Positions 32,470-40,920 of a stretch of DNA of 64,000 bases are shown here, one piece after another (position 1 is the stretch's first letter; each line of letters opens with the position of its first letter). The DNA comes from CAVVAE01 sp963746185 (GTDB lineage: Bacteria > Actinomycetota > Actinomycetes > Propionibacteriales > Nocardioidaceae). The stretch covers positions 620,001 to 684,000 of the forward strand of contig CAVVAE010000002.1 of the NCBI GenBank assembly GCA_963746185.1. The letters run 5' to 3'. The position numbers and the translations under genes were made by a program. Under the pieces are notes generated by a model. It ran no database searches and was not told the DNA's origin. It saw only the letters and a list, made by a program, of their open reading frames with translations.

Positions 32470-33033
32470 ATGAGTCAAGATCTGCCGACCACGTCCTATG
32501 CGCTGCTCGGCCTGTTGACGCTCGGCGACGACCTCACCGGATACGAGCTCAAGCAGCGGGCCGACAACACGCTGCGCTTCTATTGGGTGGCGCCGGCGAT
32601 GAGCCAGGTCTACAACGAGCTGACTCGGCTGACCGAGCTTGGGTTGGTCAAGGCCCGCGGCGATGAGACAGCACCCGTACGTCGTACGCAGCGCTACCAG
32701 ATCACCCCCAAAGGTCGGCGAGACCTCCAGCGGTGGCTGCGTCGCGCGAACCCGGACTTCCCCACCCTGAAGCACCCGGTGGCACTGCGGCTGCTGCTCG
32801 GGCACCTCGTCGAACCCGAGCAGACGCGCGCCATGCTCGACAGCTACGTGACGGCGCTGGCAGACCGCCGAGCCGAACTACAGGTGGTGCGTGACTCGCT
32901 AGGCAACGGAACGGGCAAGCCCGACGACACCTACCGATTCCCGCGGATGGTCGCCGACTGGGGACTGGACTACTACGCCTTCGAGCGCGCGATGGTGTCA
33001 GACCTCCGCGCGCGTCTCGACGACCAGGCGTAG
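32470..33033 (+). CDS. PadR-family transcriptional regulator
   Basis: A 187-aa winged-helix repressor. The N-terminal PadR domain reads TSYALLGLLTLGDDLTGYELKQRA, then AMSQVYNELTRLTELGLVKA and RYQITPKGRRDLQRWL; a C-terminal helical dimerisation domain (residues ~95-187) has ADRRAELQVVRDSL. The ATG at 32470 is preferred; upstream in-frame sequence is antisense to the neighbouring gene. The long palindrome just upstream is its likely operator. Inducer unknown. Confidence 0.92.
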   Translation: MSQDLPTTSYALLGLLTLGDDLTGYELKQRADNTLRFYWVAPAMSQVYNELTRLTELGLVKARGDETAPVRRTQRYQITPKGRRDLQRWLRRANPDFPTLKHPVALRLLLGHLVEPEQTRAMLDSYVTALADRRAELQVVRDSLGNGTGKPDDTYRFPRMVADWGLDYYAFERAMVSDLRARLDDQA

Positions 33034-33069
33034 TTGGTGAGCCGCGATGCCACCGGGCGCGGCGATGGG

Positions 33070-33993
33070 TCAGCGCGCTGGGTCTACGGGTGTCACCTGG
33101 TTGAGGAGCGGCTCGTCGGCGGCGATTCGTCGTAACTGCTCGCTGACGAGTCGATACGACCGGGGCCACATCGCGCCGGACGCTCCACCCACGTGAGGAG
33201 TGATCACGGCCCCTGGGGCTGTCCAGAGCGGATGCCCCGGCGGCAACGGCTCCGGATCGGTGACGTCGAGCGCCGCTCGCAGCCGGCCGGTCTGTAGCTC
33301 CGCCACCAAGTCGTCGGTGACGACCACAGGACCGCGCGCCACGTTGACGAGCAGTGCCTCGTCTGGCATCCGCGCCAGGAACTCTTTGTCGACCAGGCCA
33401 TGCGTCTCATCAGTAATCGGCACGATCAGCACCACGATGTCGGAGTCGGGCAGCAGTGTCGGGAGCTCGCTCATCGCCCGGACATCCTCGCGTGCGGTGC
33501 GACCCACGAGAGTGACAGCGCACTCGAAACCTTGCAGCCGTCTCTCGATCGCCCGGCCGATGTTTCCGGCTCCGACGATGAGGACCCGCTGGTCGGCCAG
33601 GGAGGACGCCATCTGCTGGTCCCAGATCTGGCGGTCCTGGGCGCGGATGAGATCGGCGAGGCGGCGCTGGGCTCCGATCATCAGCCCGACGGCGAGCTCA
33701 GAGGTCGCTGCGTCGTGGACTCCGGCGGCGTTGCACAGCGTCACTCCGTCGGGGAGGTAGGGCATGACGTGATCGACGCCGGCCGTCAACGTCTGGACGA
33801 CTTGCAGCTTCGGCATCTCCGGGATGACAGACACCACGCGGCGCGCAAAGCGGTACGACGGCACGTAGAACTGGCACTCCTGGGCCGCCTCGGTCCAATG
33901 CTCGGTGGCATCGGCGTACTCGATGTCGAACCGCGCTGACACGTCCGGCTCGAGCGTGAGGCGGTCAGCGGGAAACGGGACGAGGACCTTCAC
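33070..33993 (-). CDS. D-isomer-specific 2-hydroxyacid dehydrogenase
   Basis: A 307-aa NAD(P)-dependent dehydrogenase. The N-terminal and C-terminal substrate lobes flank a Rossmann domain with VLIVGAGNIGRAIERRL, catalytic Arg in LLVNVARGPVVVTDD, Glu in DVTDPEPLPPGHPLW and His in VITPHVGGASG. It is likely a 2-oxoacid/glyoxylate-type reductase; the substrate is not determinable. Convergent with padR (36-nt gap). Confidence 0.9.
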   Translation of the reverse strand: MKVLVPFPADRLTLEPDVSARFDIEYADATEHWTEAAQECQFYVPSYRFARRVVSVIPEMPKLQVVQTLTAGVDHVMPYLPDGVTLCNAAGVHDAATSELAVGLMIGAQRRLADLIRAQDRQIWDQQMASSLADQRVLIVGAGNIGRAIERRLQGFECAVTLVGRTAREDVRAMSELPTLLPDSDIVVLIVPITDETHGLVDKEFLARMPDEALLVNVARGPVVVTDDLVAELQTGRLRAALDVTDPEPLPPGHPLWTAPGAVITPHVGGASGAMWPRSYRLVSEQLRRIAADEPLLNQVTPVDPAR

Positions 33994-34077
33994 GTCTCGA
34001 CCCTATCGACGCGTCGTGGCTCGGCAGGTCGTACCAACGTCCCGGCGCCCACCATTTGGACCGACGCCGGATCGCGG

Positions 34078-34148
34078 AGGCAAACCCACAGTCTGCAAGG
34101 CAGGTTTGCCTTGTTCACAAGCTCTTTGGCTTGAAAACAAGGCAAACC
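34078..34148. promoter_or_regulatory. two mutually exclusive hairpins built on GGCAAACC/GGTTTGCC
   Basis: AGGCAAACC (34078-34086) can pair with GGTTTGCCT (34103-34111). Alternatively GGTTTGCCTTGTT (34103-34115) pairs perfectly over 13 bp with its complement at 34136-34148, enclosing an inner CAAGC/GCTTG hairpin. Both use the same middle segment. It lies between the divergent dehydrogenase start (33993) and a promoter at 34160. No U-tract. The 325-nt gap 33994-34318 holds this, the promoter and a second inverted repeat. Confidence 0.75.
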
Positions 34149-34159
34149 CGGGCTTGGGG

Positions 34160-34188
34160 TTGTGCAAAGTCGAGTGAGTTAGTAGAAT
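34160..34188 (+). promoter_or_regulatory. promoter of the 53-aa ORF
   Basis: TTGTGC (34160-34165), a 17-bp spacer and TAGAAT (34183-34188), a near-consensus -10. Predicted start near 34195 gives a leader of about 125 nt. Confidence 0.65.
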
Positions 34189-34196
34189 TTGTGGAT

Positions 34197-34226
34197 CAAG
34201 TGACGGTGTCACAGGAAGTTCACTTG
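34197..34226 (+). promoter_or_regulatory. operator-like inverted repeat just after the predicted transcription start
   Basis: CAAGTGA (34197-34203) and TCACTTG (34220-34226) are exact inverse copies, with a nested GTGAC-GGT-GTCAC hairpin at 34200-34212. Position at +1 to +30 suits a repressor site or a 5'-UTR structure. Confidence 0.5.
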
Positions 34227-34318
34227 GCGGAAATGCCGGGGAAGCATGCGGAACCTAGCGTCGTACCCGGTGGATCAGCGGGATGGATTCGACGCAGCAC
34301 AAAGGGGAGGAGGAACCC

Positions 34319-34480
34319 ATGTGGAAGCCTTGGTCGTGGCGGCTGACGAGTCAAGCAGTCGCCCTCCGCAACGCACGACACGCAACTGCCGTCCTCGCGC
34401 AGCGACGGCTTGAGCGTGAAGAGATCGAAGCCTTTCTCGCCACCCAGCACAGAAATCCCAAGCAGCCGCTGAGCGCCTGA
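34319..34480 (+). CDS. 53-aa basic small protein, unknown
   Basis: Begins MWKPWSWRLTSQAVALRN, then a charged helix ending in QRRLEREEIEAFLATQHRN. The ATG at 34319 follows an excellent AGGAGG (5-7 nt spacing), and a near-consensus promoter lies 130 nt upstream, so it is very likely expressed. The N-terminus is Trp-rich and basic, the rest a single amphipathic helix; no membrane segment. No family recognised. Divergent from the dehydrogenase, followed by the hydrolase 160 nt later. Confidence 0.72.
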   Translation: MWKPWSWRLTSQAVALRNARHATAVLAQRRLEREEIEAFLATQHRNPKQPLSA

Positions 34481-34640
34481 GCAGCTCCGATCGCGCTGCA
34501 CTCACCACGCGCACCGCGACCACCGCATCGCGAGCAACACAACGTTCGTACGACGATGGTCGTCATCCGAACGTGCACGATTGAGGCCCGCTGCCGGGTT
34601 GGGGGCATGCGCTGTTCTCCAACCCGGCACAATCCTCAGC

Positions 34641-35519
34641 GTGACCTTGAGGTTCTACCCCGTGACCAGCGGCGATGGCACGCGTCTGAACGCGTGGACC
34701 AACGACGCCGAAGGCCCGACGGTATTGCTCTGCAACGGCCTCGGAACGAACGCCTACGCTTGGCCGGGCTTCCTTGCCGAAGACTGCGGTGTGCGGGTCA
34801 TTTCGTGGAACCACCGCGGGGTCGGCGGCTCTGCCCGGCCCGCAGACAAGATGCGGGTCGGAATCGACACGTTCGTCGAAGACGCACTCGCCGTCCTCGA
34901 CGACGCAGGAGTTGAACGTTGCCCGGTCGCCGGCTGGTCCATCGGCGTCAACACCCAGTTCGAGCTGGCAACACTCTTCCCTGAACGCGTGAGCGGGCTG
35001 TTCGCCGTCGCGGGCGTTCCGGGCGGGACGTTTGCGTCGATGCTGGCGCCGTTGATGCTGCCCCGCTTTGCCCGTCGACCGGTCACCTTGAGCATCGCCC
35101 ACAGTCTTCGCACGGTCGGCAAGGCGGTCTCGCCGGTGTCGACTCGCCTTCCCGTAGGCAACACCGCGGCGCGCCTGCTTCGCCACAGCGGTTTCATGAC
35201 CCGGCATGCCGACAATGGCGTGGTGCGCCAGGCATTCGGCGAATTCATGACCACGGACGTCGACTGGTACATGCACCTCGCCGTGGCCTCGTCGAAGCAC
35301 GCCCGCGTATCGCTGTCGAGCATCGACATCCCGACGGCCTTCGTCGCCGGTCGGTACGACGTATTGGCATCGGCCAGGGACATCGCCACCGCCGCCCAGC
35401 GGATCGACGGCGCGACGTACTCCGAGATCTCTGGCTCACACTTCGTTCAGATGGAGCACCCCGACCTCGTACACAGCGAGTTATTGCACTTGCTGGGGCG
35501 TGTGAGCCGTCGTCGGTGA
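34641..35519 (+). CDS. alpha/beta-fold hydrolase
   Basis: A 292-aa hydrolase with the oxyanion loop LLCNGLGTN, the N-terminal VISWNHRGVGGS, the nucleophile-elbow region VAGWSIGVNTQFELA (Ser in GWSIG), Asp in VAGRYDVLASARD and His in ISGSHFVQMEHPD, a complete Ser-Asp-His triad. A cap of about 90 residues lies between strands 6 and 7. The GTG at 34641 has no visible ribosome-binding site; starts further up would add non-homologous sequence. The substrate (ester/lactone/haloperoxidase-type) is unknown. The 3' end overlaps the cyclase remnant by 39 nt. Confidence 0.85.
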   Translation: MTLRFYPVTSGDGTRLNAWTNDAEGPTVLLCNGLGTNAYAWPGFLAEDCGVRVISWNHRGVGGSARPADKMRVGIDTFVEDALAVLDDAGVERCPVAGWSIGVNTQFELATLFPERVSGLFAVAGVPGGTFASMLAPLMLPRFARRPVTLSIAHSLRTVGKAVSPVSTRLPVGNTAARLLRHSGFMTRHADNGVVRQAFGEFMTTDVDWYMHLAVASSKHARVSLSSIDIPTAFVAGRYDVLASARDIATAAQRIDGATYSEISGSHFVQMEHPDLVHSELLHLLGRVSRRR

Positions 35520-36244
35520 CGAGGTCGGTCGCAACGCAAGCACGTCATGGATGCGCACCGCCCGGCTGAACCCGCGCAGCTGAACCTCGCCCATCGGCGC
35601 GGTGTCGACGAGATCACCCGCTGAGGCAAGCACTCGCTCCGTGGCCAGGATCTGCCCGGAGTCGGCTTCGGCGCACAGCCGGGCCGAAAGATTCGTCACG
35701 CTTCCGATGGCCGCATAGTCGAATCGGCCATCGAAGCCGATTCGTCCCATCGTTGCGTAGCCCTGCGCGATTCCCACGCCGAACCCGAGCTCATAGCCGA
35801 GTCGCGTCCAAGTGTCGTGAGCTCGTGCACCCGCTCTCTCATGGCCACCGCCATCCGAAGCGCTCTCTCGGGACCGTCAGTGCACGGGATGGGATCGTTG
35901 AAGAAGACCATCAGCCCATCGCCGGTGAAGCGTTCCAGGGTTCCCTCGAACTCAAAGATCAAGCGGCCCAGCGCCGCGTGATACTGGCCAAGGACGTTCA
36001 TGACTTCCTCCGGCTCGCTGGTCTCCGCAAACGGCGTGAACGCGCGCAGGTCGCAGAAGACCACCACGATCTCGCGGCGATGGCTCTCGAGGAATGACTC
36101 GTCGCCGGAGTCCACCACCAGCTCGGCCAGCTGGGGCGAGAGGAACCGCCGTATCCGACTGAGTCGTTGGATCTCCTGGACGCTCACTTCGACGCGCTCT
36201 TCCAGTTCGTGGTTCCACGCGGGTAGTTCTTGCGGGCGTACACC
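35481..36244 (-). pseudogene. class III adenylate/guanylate cyclase, truncated and frameshifted
   Basis: The frame opens only after a stop at 36245-36247. The cyclase-type linker (LPAWNHELEERVE) starts at once without any start codon; the first usable GTG is at 36187, inside it. The catalytic domain follows: VVVFCDLRAFTPFAE (metal Asp), then FEGTLERFTGDGLMVFFNDP with the second metal Asp. At about 35800 the frame shifts by one missing base: RERVHEL continues in another frame as GYELGFGVGIAQGYATMG, then FDYAAIGSVTNLSARLC. N-terminal sensor missing and catalytic domain broken, so it should be inactive unless the shift is an error. Confidence 0.85.
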
Positions 36245-36275
36245 TCAGCGTGTGGGCTCTGTCACGATGATGCTC

Positions 36276-37409
36276 ATGAAGTCCTCCCGCCTCGCCACCG
36301 CCCTTGCCCTGACAGCGACGACGGCACTGCTGGTGGCCTGCACGGAGGACGACGATCCCCCGACGCAACAAGATTCCGAGCGGCCAGACGACAAGGGCAC
36401 GATCACCGCGACGACGGCCAGCCTCAGCCCGACGAAAGAGGGCAAGGTCCGCGTCACCGACACGATCGCGCAAGACCTCGAGGTGCCCTGGGGGTTGGCG
36501 TTCCTCCCCGACGGCTCCGCCCTCGTCAGCCAACGCAACAAGGGGACGATCTCGCGCATCGACAACGGCAACGTCACCGAGGTCGGGCAGATCCCGCAGA
36601 CAGCGCCCACCTCCGAGGGCGGACTACTGGGCCTCGCGGTCTCTCCAGACTTCGCCTCGGACCAGAAAATCTTCGCCTACGTCACCACCAGCGAGGACAA
36701 CCAGGTGCTCTCGATGACGTACGACGGAAACGAGATCAGTGACGTCACATCCATTCTCACGGGCATCCCGTTCGCAGAGATCCACAACGGCGGCCGGCTC
36801 GGCTTCGGACCGGATGGATACCTCTACGTGTCGACGGGTGAGACAGGCGTTGGTGACCTGGCGGCCGACCCAGACTCGCTCGGGGGGAAGATCCTCCGGA
36901 TCACCGCCGAAGGCGATCCCGCTCCCGGCAACCCCGATCGCTCCTCACCGGTCTGGACCCTCGGACATCGCAACGTGCAGGGGCTTGCGTGGGATGACGA
37001 CGACAGGCTCTGGGCGTCGGAGTTCGGCTCCGAGGTCTGGGACGAGGTCAACCTCATCGAGCCAGGCAACAACTACGGTTGGCCGGCCGCGGAGGGAGAC
37101 GCGAACCTCGAAGGCATGACCGACCCACTCGTGCAGTGGCACCCCGAGGACGCTTCCCCCTCGGCCCTCACCTTCGCAGACGGGGCGCTCTGGGTCGCGA
37201 GCTTGCGCGGCACACGTCTCTGGGAGATCCCGGTGCAGCAGGGCGGCACTCTTGGGGCTCCCGTGCCGCATTTCGTCGGCGACTACGGGCGACTGCGCAC
37301 CGTCGTCCCGGCGCCGGACGGGTCTTTGTGGCTGTGCACGAGCAACCAGGACGGGCGCGGAGACCCAGCCGCCAACGATGACCGCATCTTCCGCGTCGCG
37401 ATCAACTGA
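36276..37409 (+). CDS. PQQ-dependent sugar dehydrogenase-like lipoprotein
   Basis: About 377 aa. A lipoprotein signal (KSSRLATALALTATTALLVAC with Cys of the lipobox) anchors it to the outer face of the membrane. The six-bladed propeller of soluble glucose/aldose dehydrogenases shows EVPWGLAFLPDGSALVS, EGGLLGLAVSPDF, EIHNGGRLGFGPDGYLYVSTGE (catalytic His region), GHRNVQGLAWD and EPGNNYGWP. It probably oxidises aldoses if PQQ is available. In-frame ATGs at 36267 and 36270 are alternatives; none has a strong ribosome-binding site. It starts about 30 nt from the truncated cyclase end. Confidence 0.88.
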   Translation: MKSSRLATALALTATTALLVACTEDDDPPTQQDSERPDDKGTITATTASLSPTKEGKVRVTDTIAQDLEVPWGLAFLPDGSALVSQRNKGTISRIDNGNVTEVGQIPQTAPTSEGGLLGLAVSPDFASDQKIFAYVTTSEDNQVLSMTYDGNEISDVTSILTGIPFAEIHNGGRLGFGPDGYLYVSTGETGVGDLAADPDSLGGKILRITAEGDPAPGNPDRSSPVWTLGHRNVQGLAWDDDDRLWASEFGSEVWDEVNLIEPGNNYGWPAAEGDANLEGMTDPLVQWHPEDASPSALTFADGALWVASLRGTRLWEIPVQQGGTLGAPVPHFVGDYGRLRTVVPAPDGSLWLCTSNQDGRGDPAANDDRIFRVAIN

Positions 37410-37536
37410 GCTTGGCGAGACCCGCTGAACGGCGCGACCCGCTGATCGAGCTTGTCGAGATCACCGGGTCTCGACAAGCTCGACCGCCGGGGAGACCGCT
37501 GACCGCCGGGGAGACCGCTGACCGCCGGAGGCGTCG
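37410..37536. repeat. dispersed palindromic repeat with short tandem copies
   Basis: A perfect 13-bp hairpin GAGCTTGTCGAGA/TCTCGACAAGCTC (37448-37460 with 37469-37481, 8-nt loop) has the same core as the array at 7593-7780. It is followed by a 19-nt unit CCGCCGGGGAGACCGCTGA twice and a partial third copy to 37530. It lies between two convergent stops and may double as a terminator. The 15-nt sequence AACTGAGCTTGGCGA occurs at both ends (37404 and 37539). Confidence 0.8.
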
Positions 37537-39051
37537 TTAACTGAGCTTGGCGATGATCAGCTCACGAACGCGGCCGGCATCGGCCTGACCACTCATCTCC
37601 TTCATCACGGCACCGATCAGCGCGCCAGCGGCCGCGGCCTTCCCGTCACGGATCTTCGCGGCGACGTCGGGGTTCGCCTCGATGGCACGGTCAACTGCCG
37701 CGGAGAGTGCACCTTCGTCGGAGACAACCTCGAGACCGCGAGCAGTGACGACCTCGTCCGGCGTTCCTTCTCCAGCGATCACGCCGTCGAGCACCTGACG
37801 GGCCAGCTTGTCGTTGACGCGACCGGCGTCGACCAGCGCCTGTACCTCTGCCACCTGGGTTGGAGTGATGTCCAGCTCTTCGAGGCTGATACCGGAGTCG
37901 TTGGCGCGGCGGGCCAGCTCTGACAGCCACCACTTCTTCGCCGCAGCAGGACTCGCACCCGCCTCGATCGTTTGCTCGATGAGCCCTACCGCACCCGCGC
38001 CAACCACGTCGCGCATCTCGAGCTCGGAGAAGGCCCAGTCGGCCTGCAGCCGCGCCCGTCGTACTGCGGGTGGCTCGGGCAAGGTCGCTTTCAGGTCCTC
38101 CACCCAGTCACGGGATGGCGCGATGGGCACGAGGTCAGGCTCGGGGAAGTAGCGGTAGTCCTCTGCCTCCTCCTTGCTGCGTCCCGATGTCGTCACGCCA
38201 GTGTCTTCGTGCCAATGCCGGGTCTCCTGGACGACCCGCTTCCCTTCAGACAGCCGGGCTGCCTGACGTGAGATCTCGTATCGCACTGCACGCTCCACCG
38301 AGCGCAGCGAGTTCACATTCTTGGTCTCGCTGCGGGTTCCCAACGGTGCCGAGGGATCAGACCGTAGCGAAAGGTTGACGTCGCAGCGCAGTGAGCCTTG
38401 GTCCATGCGTACGTCGGAGACGCCCAACCCTCGCACCAGTTCACGAAGGTGAGCGACGTAGGCCTTCGCGACGACGGGTGCGTTCGCACCAGCGCCTTCG
38501 ATCGGCCTCGTGACGATCTCGATCAGCGGGATACCCGCCCGGTTGTAGTCGACGAGCGAATGATCGGCGCCATGAATACGACCGGTCGCGCCACCGACGT
38601 GCAAGGACTTCCCGGTGTCCTCCTCCATGTGTGCTCGCTCGATCTCGACCCGGAACGGTTCGCCGTCAACGTCTACGTCGGTGTAGCCGTCGAACGCGAT
38701 CGGCTCGTCGTACTGCGACGTCTGGAAGTTCTTCGGCATGTCGGGGTAGAAGTAGTTCTTGCGCGCGAAACGGCACCAATCGGCGATCTCGCAGTTGAGC
38801 GCGAGGCCGATCCGCATCGCCGACTCGACGGCCTTCTCGTTGACCACCGGCAGTGCGCCCGGCAGCCCGAGGCAGACCGGACAGGTCTGGGTATTGGGCT
38901 CGGCGCCAAACACGGTGGCACAACCACAGAACATCTTCGAGAGCGTGTTGAGCTCGACATGCACCTCCAGACCCATCACCGGGTCGAAGCGGGACATCGC
39001 CTCGTCGTACGGCATCAGGGCTGGGCTCGTGCTCTGCGTTGACACGGTCAT
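37537..39051 (-). CDS. gatB: aspartyl/glutamyl-tRNA amidotransferase subunit B
   Basis: The tRNA-binding kinase subunit (504 aa) of GatCAB, which phosphorylates and then amidates Glu-tRNA-Gln (and Asp-tRNA-Asn). Signatures are VMGLEVHVELNTLSKMFCGC, the LPGALPVVNEKAV region, ARKNYFYPDMPKNFQTSQYD and the C-terminal YqeY-like tail. The ATG at 39051 overlaps the gatA stop (ATGA). Last gene of the long minus-strand series. Confidence 0.97.
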   Translation of the reverse strand: MTVSTQSTSPALMPYDEAMSRFDPVMGLEVHVELNTLSKMFCGCATVFGAEPNTQTCPVCLGLPGALPVVNEKAVESAMRIGLALNCEIADWCRFARKNYFYPDMPKNFQTSQYDEPIAFDGYTDVDVDGEPFRVEIERAHMEEDTGKSLHVGGATGRIHGADHSLVDYNRAGIPLIEIVTRPIEGAGANAPVVAKAYVAHLRELVRGLGVSDVRMDQGSLRCDVNLSLRSDPSAPLGTRSETKNVNSLRSVERAVRYEISRQAARLSEGKRVVQETRHWHEDTGVTTSGRSKEEAEDYRYFPEPDLVPIAPSRDWVEDLKATLPEPPAVRRARLQADWAFSELEMRDVVGAGAVGLIEQTIEAGASPAAAKKWWLSELARRANDSGISLEELDITPTQVAEVQALVDAGRVNDKLARQVLDGVIAGEGTPDEVVTARGLEVVSDEGALSAAVDRAIEANPDVAAKIRDGKAAAAGALIGAVMKEMSGQADAGRVRELIIAKLS

Positions 39052-40559
39052 GCTGACACCTCCAGCTCAGGGGCCCGGTCGAGCAACGGCCCACCCCACT
39101 TCTCGTGCAGCAACGACTCGAGCACCGCTCCGACCCGGTAGAGCCGGGCGTCCTCGAGCGCCGGAGCGAGGATCTGGAAGCCCGTCGGAAGCCCGTCCTC
39201 TTCGGCGAGGCCGCTCGGCACCGACATGCCCGGCACACCCGAGAGGTTGGCAGGGATCGTCGCAATGTCGTTGAGATACATGGCCAACGGGTCATCGAGC
39301 TTCTCGCCGATCTTGAACGCCGTGGTCGGAGCGGTCGGCGAGACCAGGACGTCGGCCTGCTCGAACGCCGCGTGGAAGTCGCGGGCGATCAAGGTGCGGA
39401 CCTTCTGTGCCTGTCCGTAGTAGGCCTCGTAGTAGCCACTCGACAACGCGTAGGTGCCGAGAATGATGCGTCGCTTGACCTCGTCACCGAACCCCGCCTC
39501 CCGGGTAGCCTCCATGACCTGCTCGGCACTGGGCGCCGGCACCCCGTCGGGAGCGACCCGCAGGCCGTAGCGCATGGCGTCGAACTTCGCGAGGTTGCTG
39601 CTCGCCTCGGCTGGAAGGATCAGGTAGTAGGTGGCTAACGCGTACTCGAAGTGCGGGCAGGACACCTCGACGACTTCGGCGCCGGCCTGGGTCAGCAGTT
39701 CGACACCCTCCTCGAACCGCGTCCGCACCCCAGCCTGGTAGCCCTCGCCACCGAGCTCCTTGACGACGCCGATGCGCAGGCCCTTGACGTCTCCGTGCCG
39801 TGCGGCTTCGGCCATCGATGGCCAGTCCGTGTCGATGCTGGTGGAGTCCATCGGGTCATGACCACCGATGACGTCATGGAGCAGCCCGGCATCGAGAACC
39901 GTGCGCGTCACCGGGCCAGCCTGGTCAAGGCTGCTCGCCAGCGCGATGAGTCCGTAGCGGGAGACTCCGCCGTACGTCGGTTTGACGCCGACCGTGCCCG
40001 TGACCGCTCCCGGCTGGCGAATCGAGCCACCGGTGTCGGTCCCGATCGCGAGTGGCGCCTCGAATGCGGTGACGGCGGCCGACGAGCCACCGCCCGACCC
40101 ACCCGGGATGCGGTCGAGGTCCCACGGGTTGTGGCTGGTGCCATAGGCCGAGTGTTCGGTCGAGCTGCCCATGGCGAACTCGTCCATGTTGGTCTTGCCG
40201 AGGATCGGCAGCCCGGCAGCCCGCACCCGGGCCACCACCGTCGCGTCGTACGGCGGTACCCAACCCTCGAGGATCTTCGACCCGGCCGTGGTCGGAAGGC
40301 CTCTCGTCGTGGCGATGTCCTTCACGGCGATCGGGACGCCCAACAAGTCAGGGACGTCACCGCCGGCAGCACGTCGCTCGTCAGCGGCAGCGGCCTGCGA
40401 GAGGGCGCCCTCATCATCGATGTGCAGGAAGGCGTGGACCGCTGAGTCGACGGTGTGGATCCGCTCGAGGTGGGCACGCGTCACCTCAACGGACGTGGTC
40501 TCACCGGACCGGAGGACCTCCGCGATGTCGGCGGCGTTGAGCCGCGTCAGGTCGCTCAC
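39048..40559 (-). CDS. gatA: aspartyl/glutamyl-tRNA amidotransferase subunit A
   Basis: Glutaminase subunit (503 aa, amidase-signature family) releasing ammonia from glutamine. The Ser-cisSer-Lys triad is visible: Lys in VAVK-D near residue 80, and the Gly/Ser-rich GGSGGGSSAAV and DTGGSIRQPG carrying the cis-Ser and nucleophile Ser. The start overlaps the gatC stop by 4 nt, so C, A and B are translated in series. Confidence 0.97.
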   Translation of the reverse strand: MSDLTRLNAADIAEVLRSGETTSVEVTRAHLERIHTVDSAVHAFLHIDDEGALSQAAAADERRAAGGDVPDLLGVPIAVKDIATTRGLPTTAGSKILEGWVPPYDATVVARVRAAGLPILGKTNMDEFAMGSSTEHSAYGTSHNPWDLDRIPGGSGGGSSAAVTAFEAPLAIGTDTGGSIRQPGAVTGTVGVKPTYGGVSRYGLIALASSLDQAGPVTRTVLDAGLLHDVIGGHDPMDSTSIDTDWPSMAEAARHGDVKGLRIGVVKELGGEGYQAGVRTRFEEGVELLTQAGAEVVEVSCPHFEYALATYYLILPAEASSNLAKFDAMRYGLRVAPDGVPAPSAEQVMEATREAGFGDEVKRRIILGTYALSSGYYEAYYGQAQKVRTLIARDFHAAFEQADVLVSPTAPTTAFKIGEKLDDPLAMYLNDIATIPANLSGVPGMSVPSGLAEEDGLPTGFQILAPALEDARLYRVGAVLESLLHEKWGGPLLDRAPELEVSA

Positions 40560-40876
40560 GCCTCCTCCCCCAAGATGCGCGGGACGCTGAATCGCTGTTG
40601 CTCAACCGCGGGAGCACCAGCGAGTGCATCCTCCGGAGAAAGGCTCGGCCGGTTCTCATCGGCACGGAACACGTTCTGCAGCGGAAGTGCGTGCGACGAG
40701 GGCGGGATGTCATCGGCTGTGACCGCGCTGACGACCGCGACGGACTCCAAGATCACGGCCAATTGAGGCGCCAGGTGATCGAGCTCGGCGTCGGACAGAT
40801 CAATGCGTGCCAGGTGTGCAAGGCGAGCGACCTCGTCACGACTGATCGTGGGTTCTGCGGGGGAAGAGTCGGGCAT
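40556..40876 (-). CDS. gatC: aspartyl/glutamyl-tRNA amidotransferase subunit C
   Basis: A 106-aa belt subunit wrapping GatA and GatB. The conserved ISRDEVARLAHLARIDLSD and a C-terminal LRxD-like segment (VFRADENRPSLSPEDAL) are present. Overlaps gatA by 4 nt and follows the small membrane protein gene by 44 nt. Confidence 0.95.
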   Translation of the reverse strand: MPDSSPAEPTISRDEVARLAHLARIDLSDAELDHLAPQLAVILESVAVVSAVTADDIPPSSHALPLQNVFRADENRPSLSPEDALAGAPAVEQQRFSVPRILGEEA

Positions 40877-40920
40877 GACCGCAATCCTAAAGGTGGCGCG
40901 GACGGTCGCTTCCGGGGCGG

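Noticed and set aside
35778..35830. Programmed ribosomal frameshift in the cyclase
   Set aside because: No slippery heptamer or downstream structure seen, and the N-terminus is also missing, so decay is simpler.
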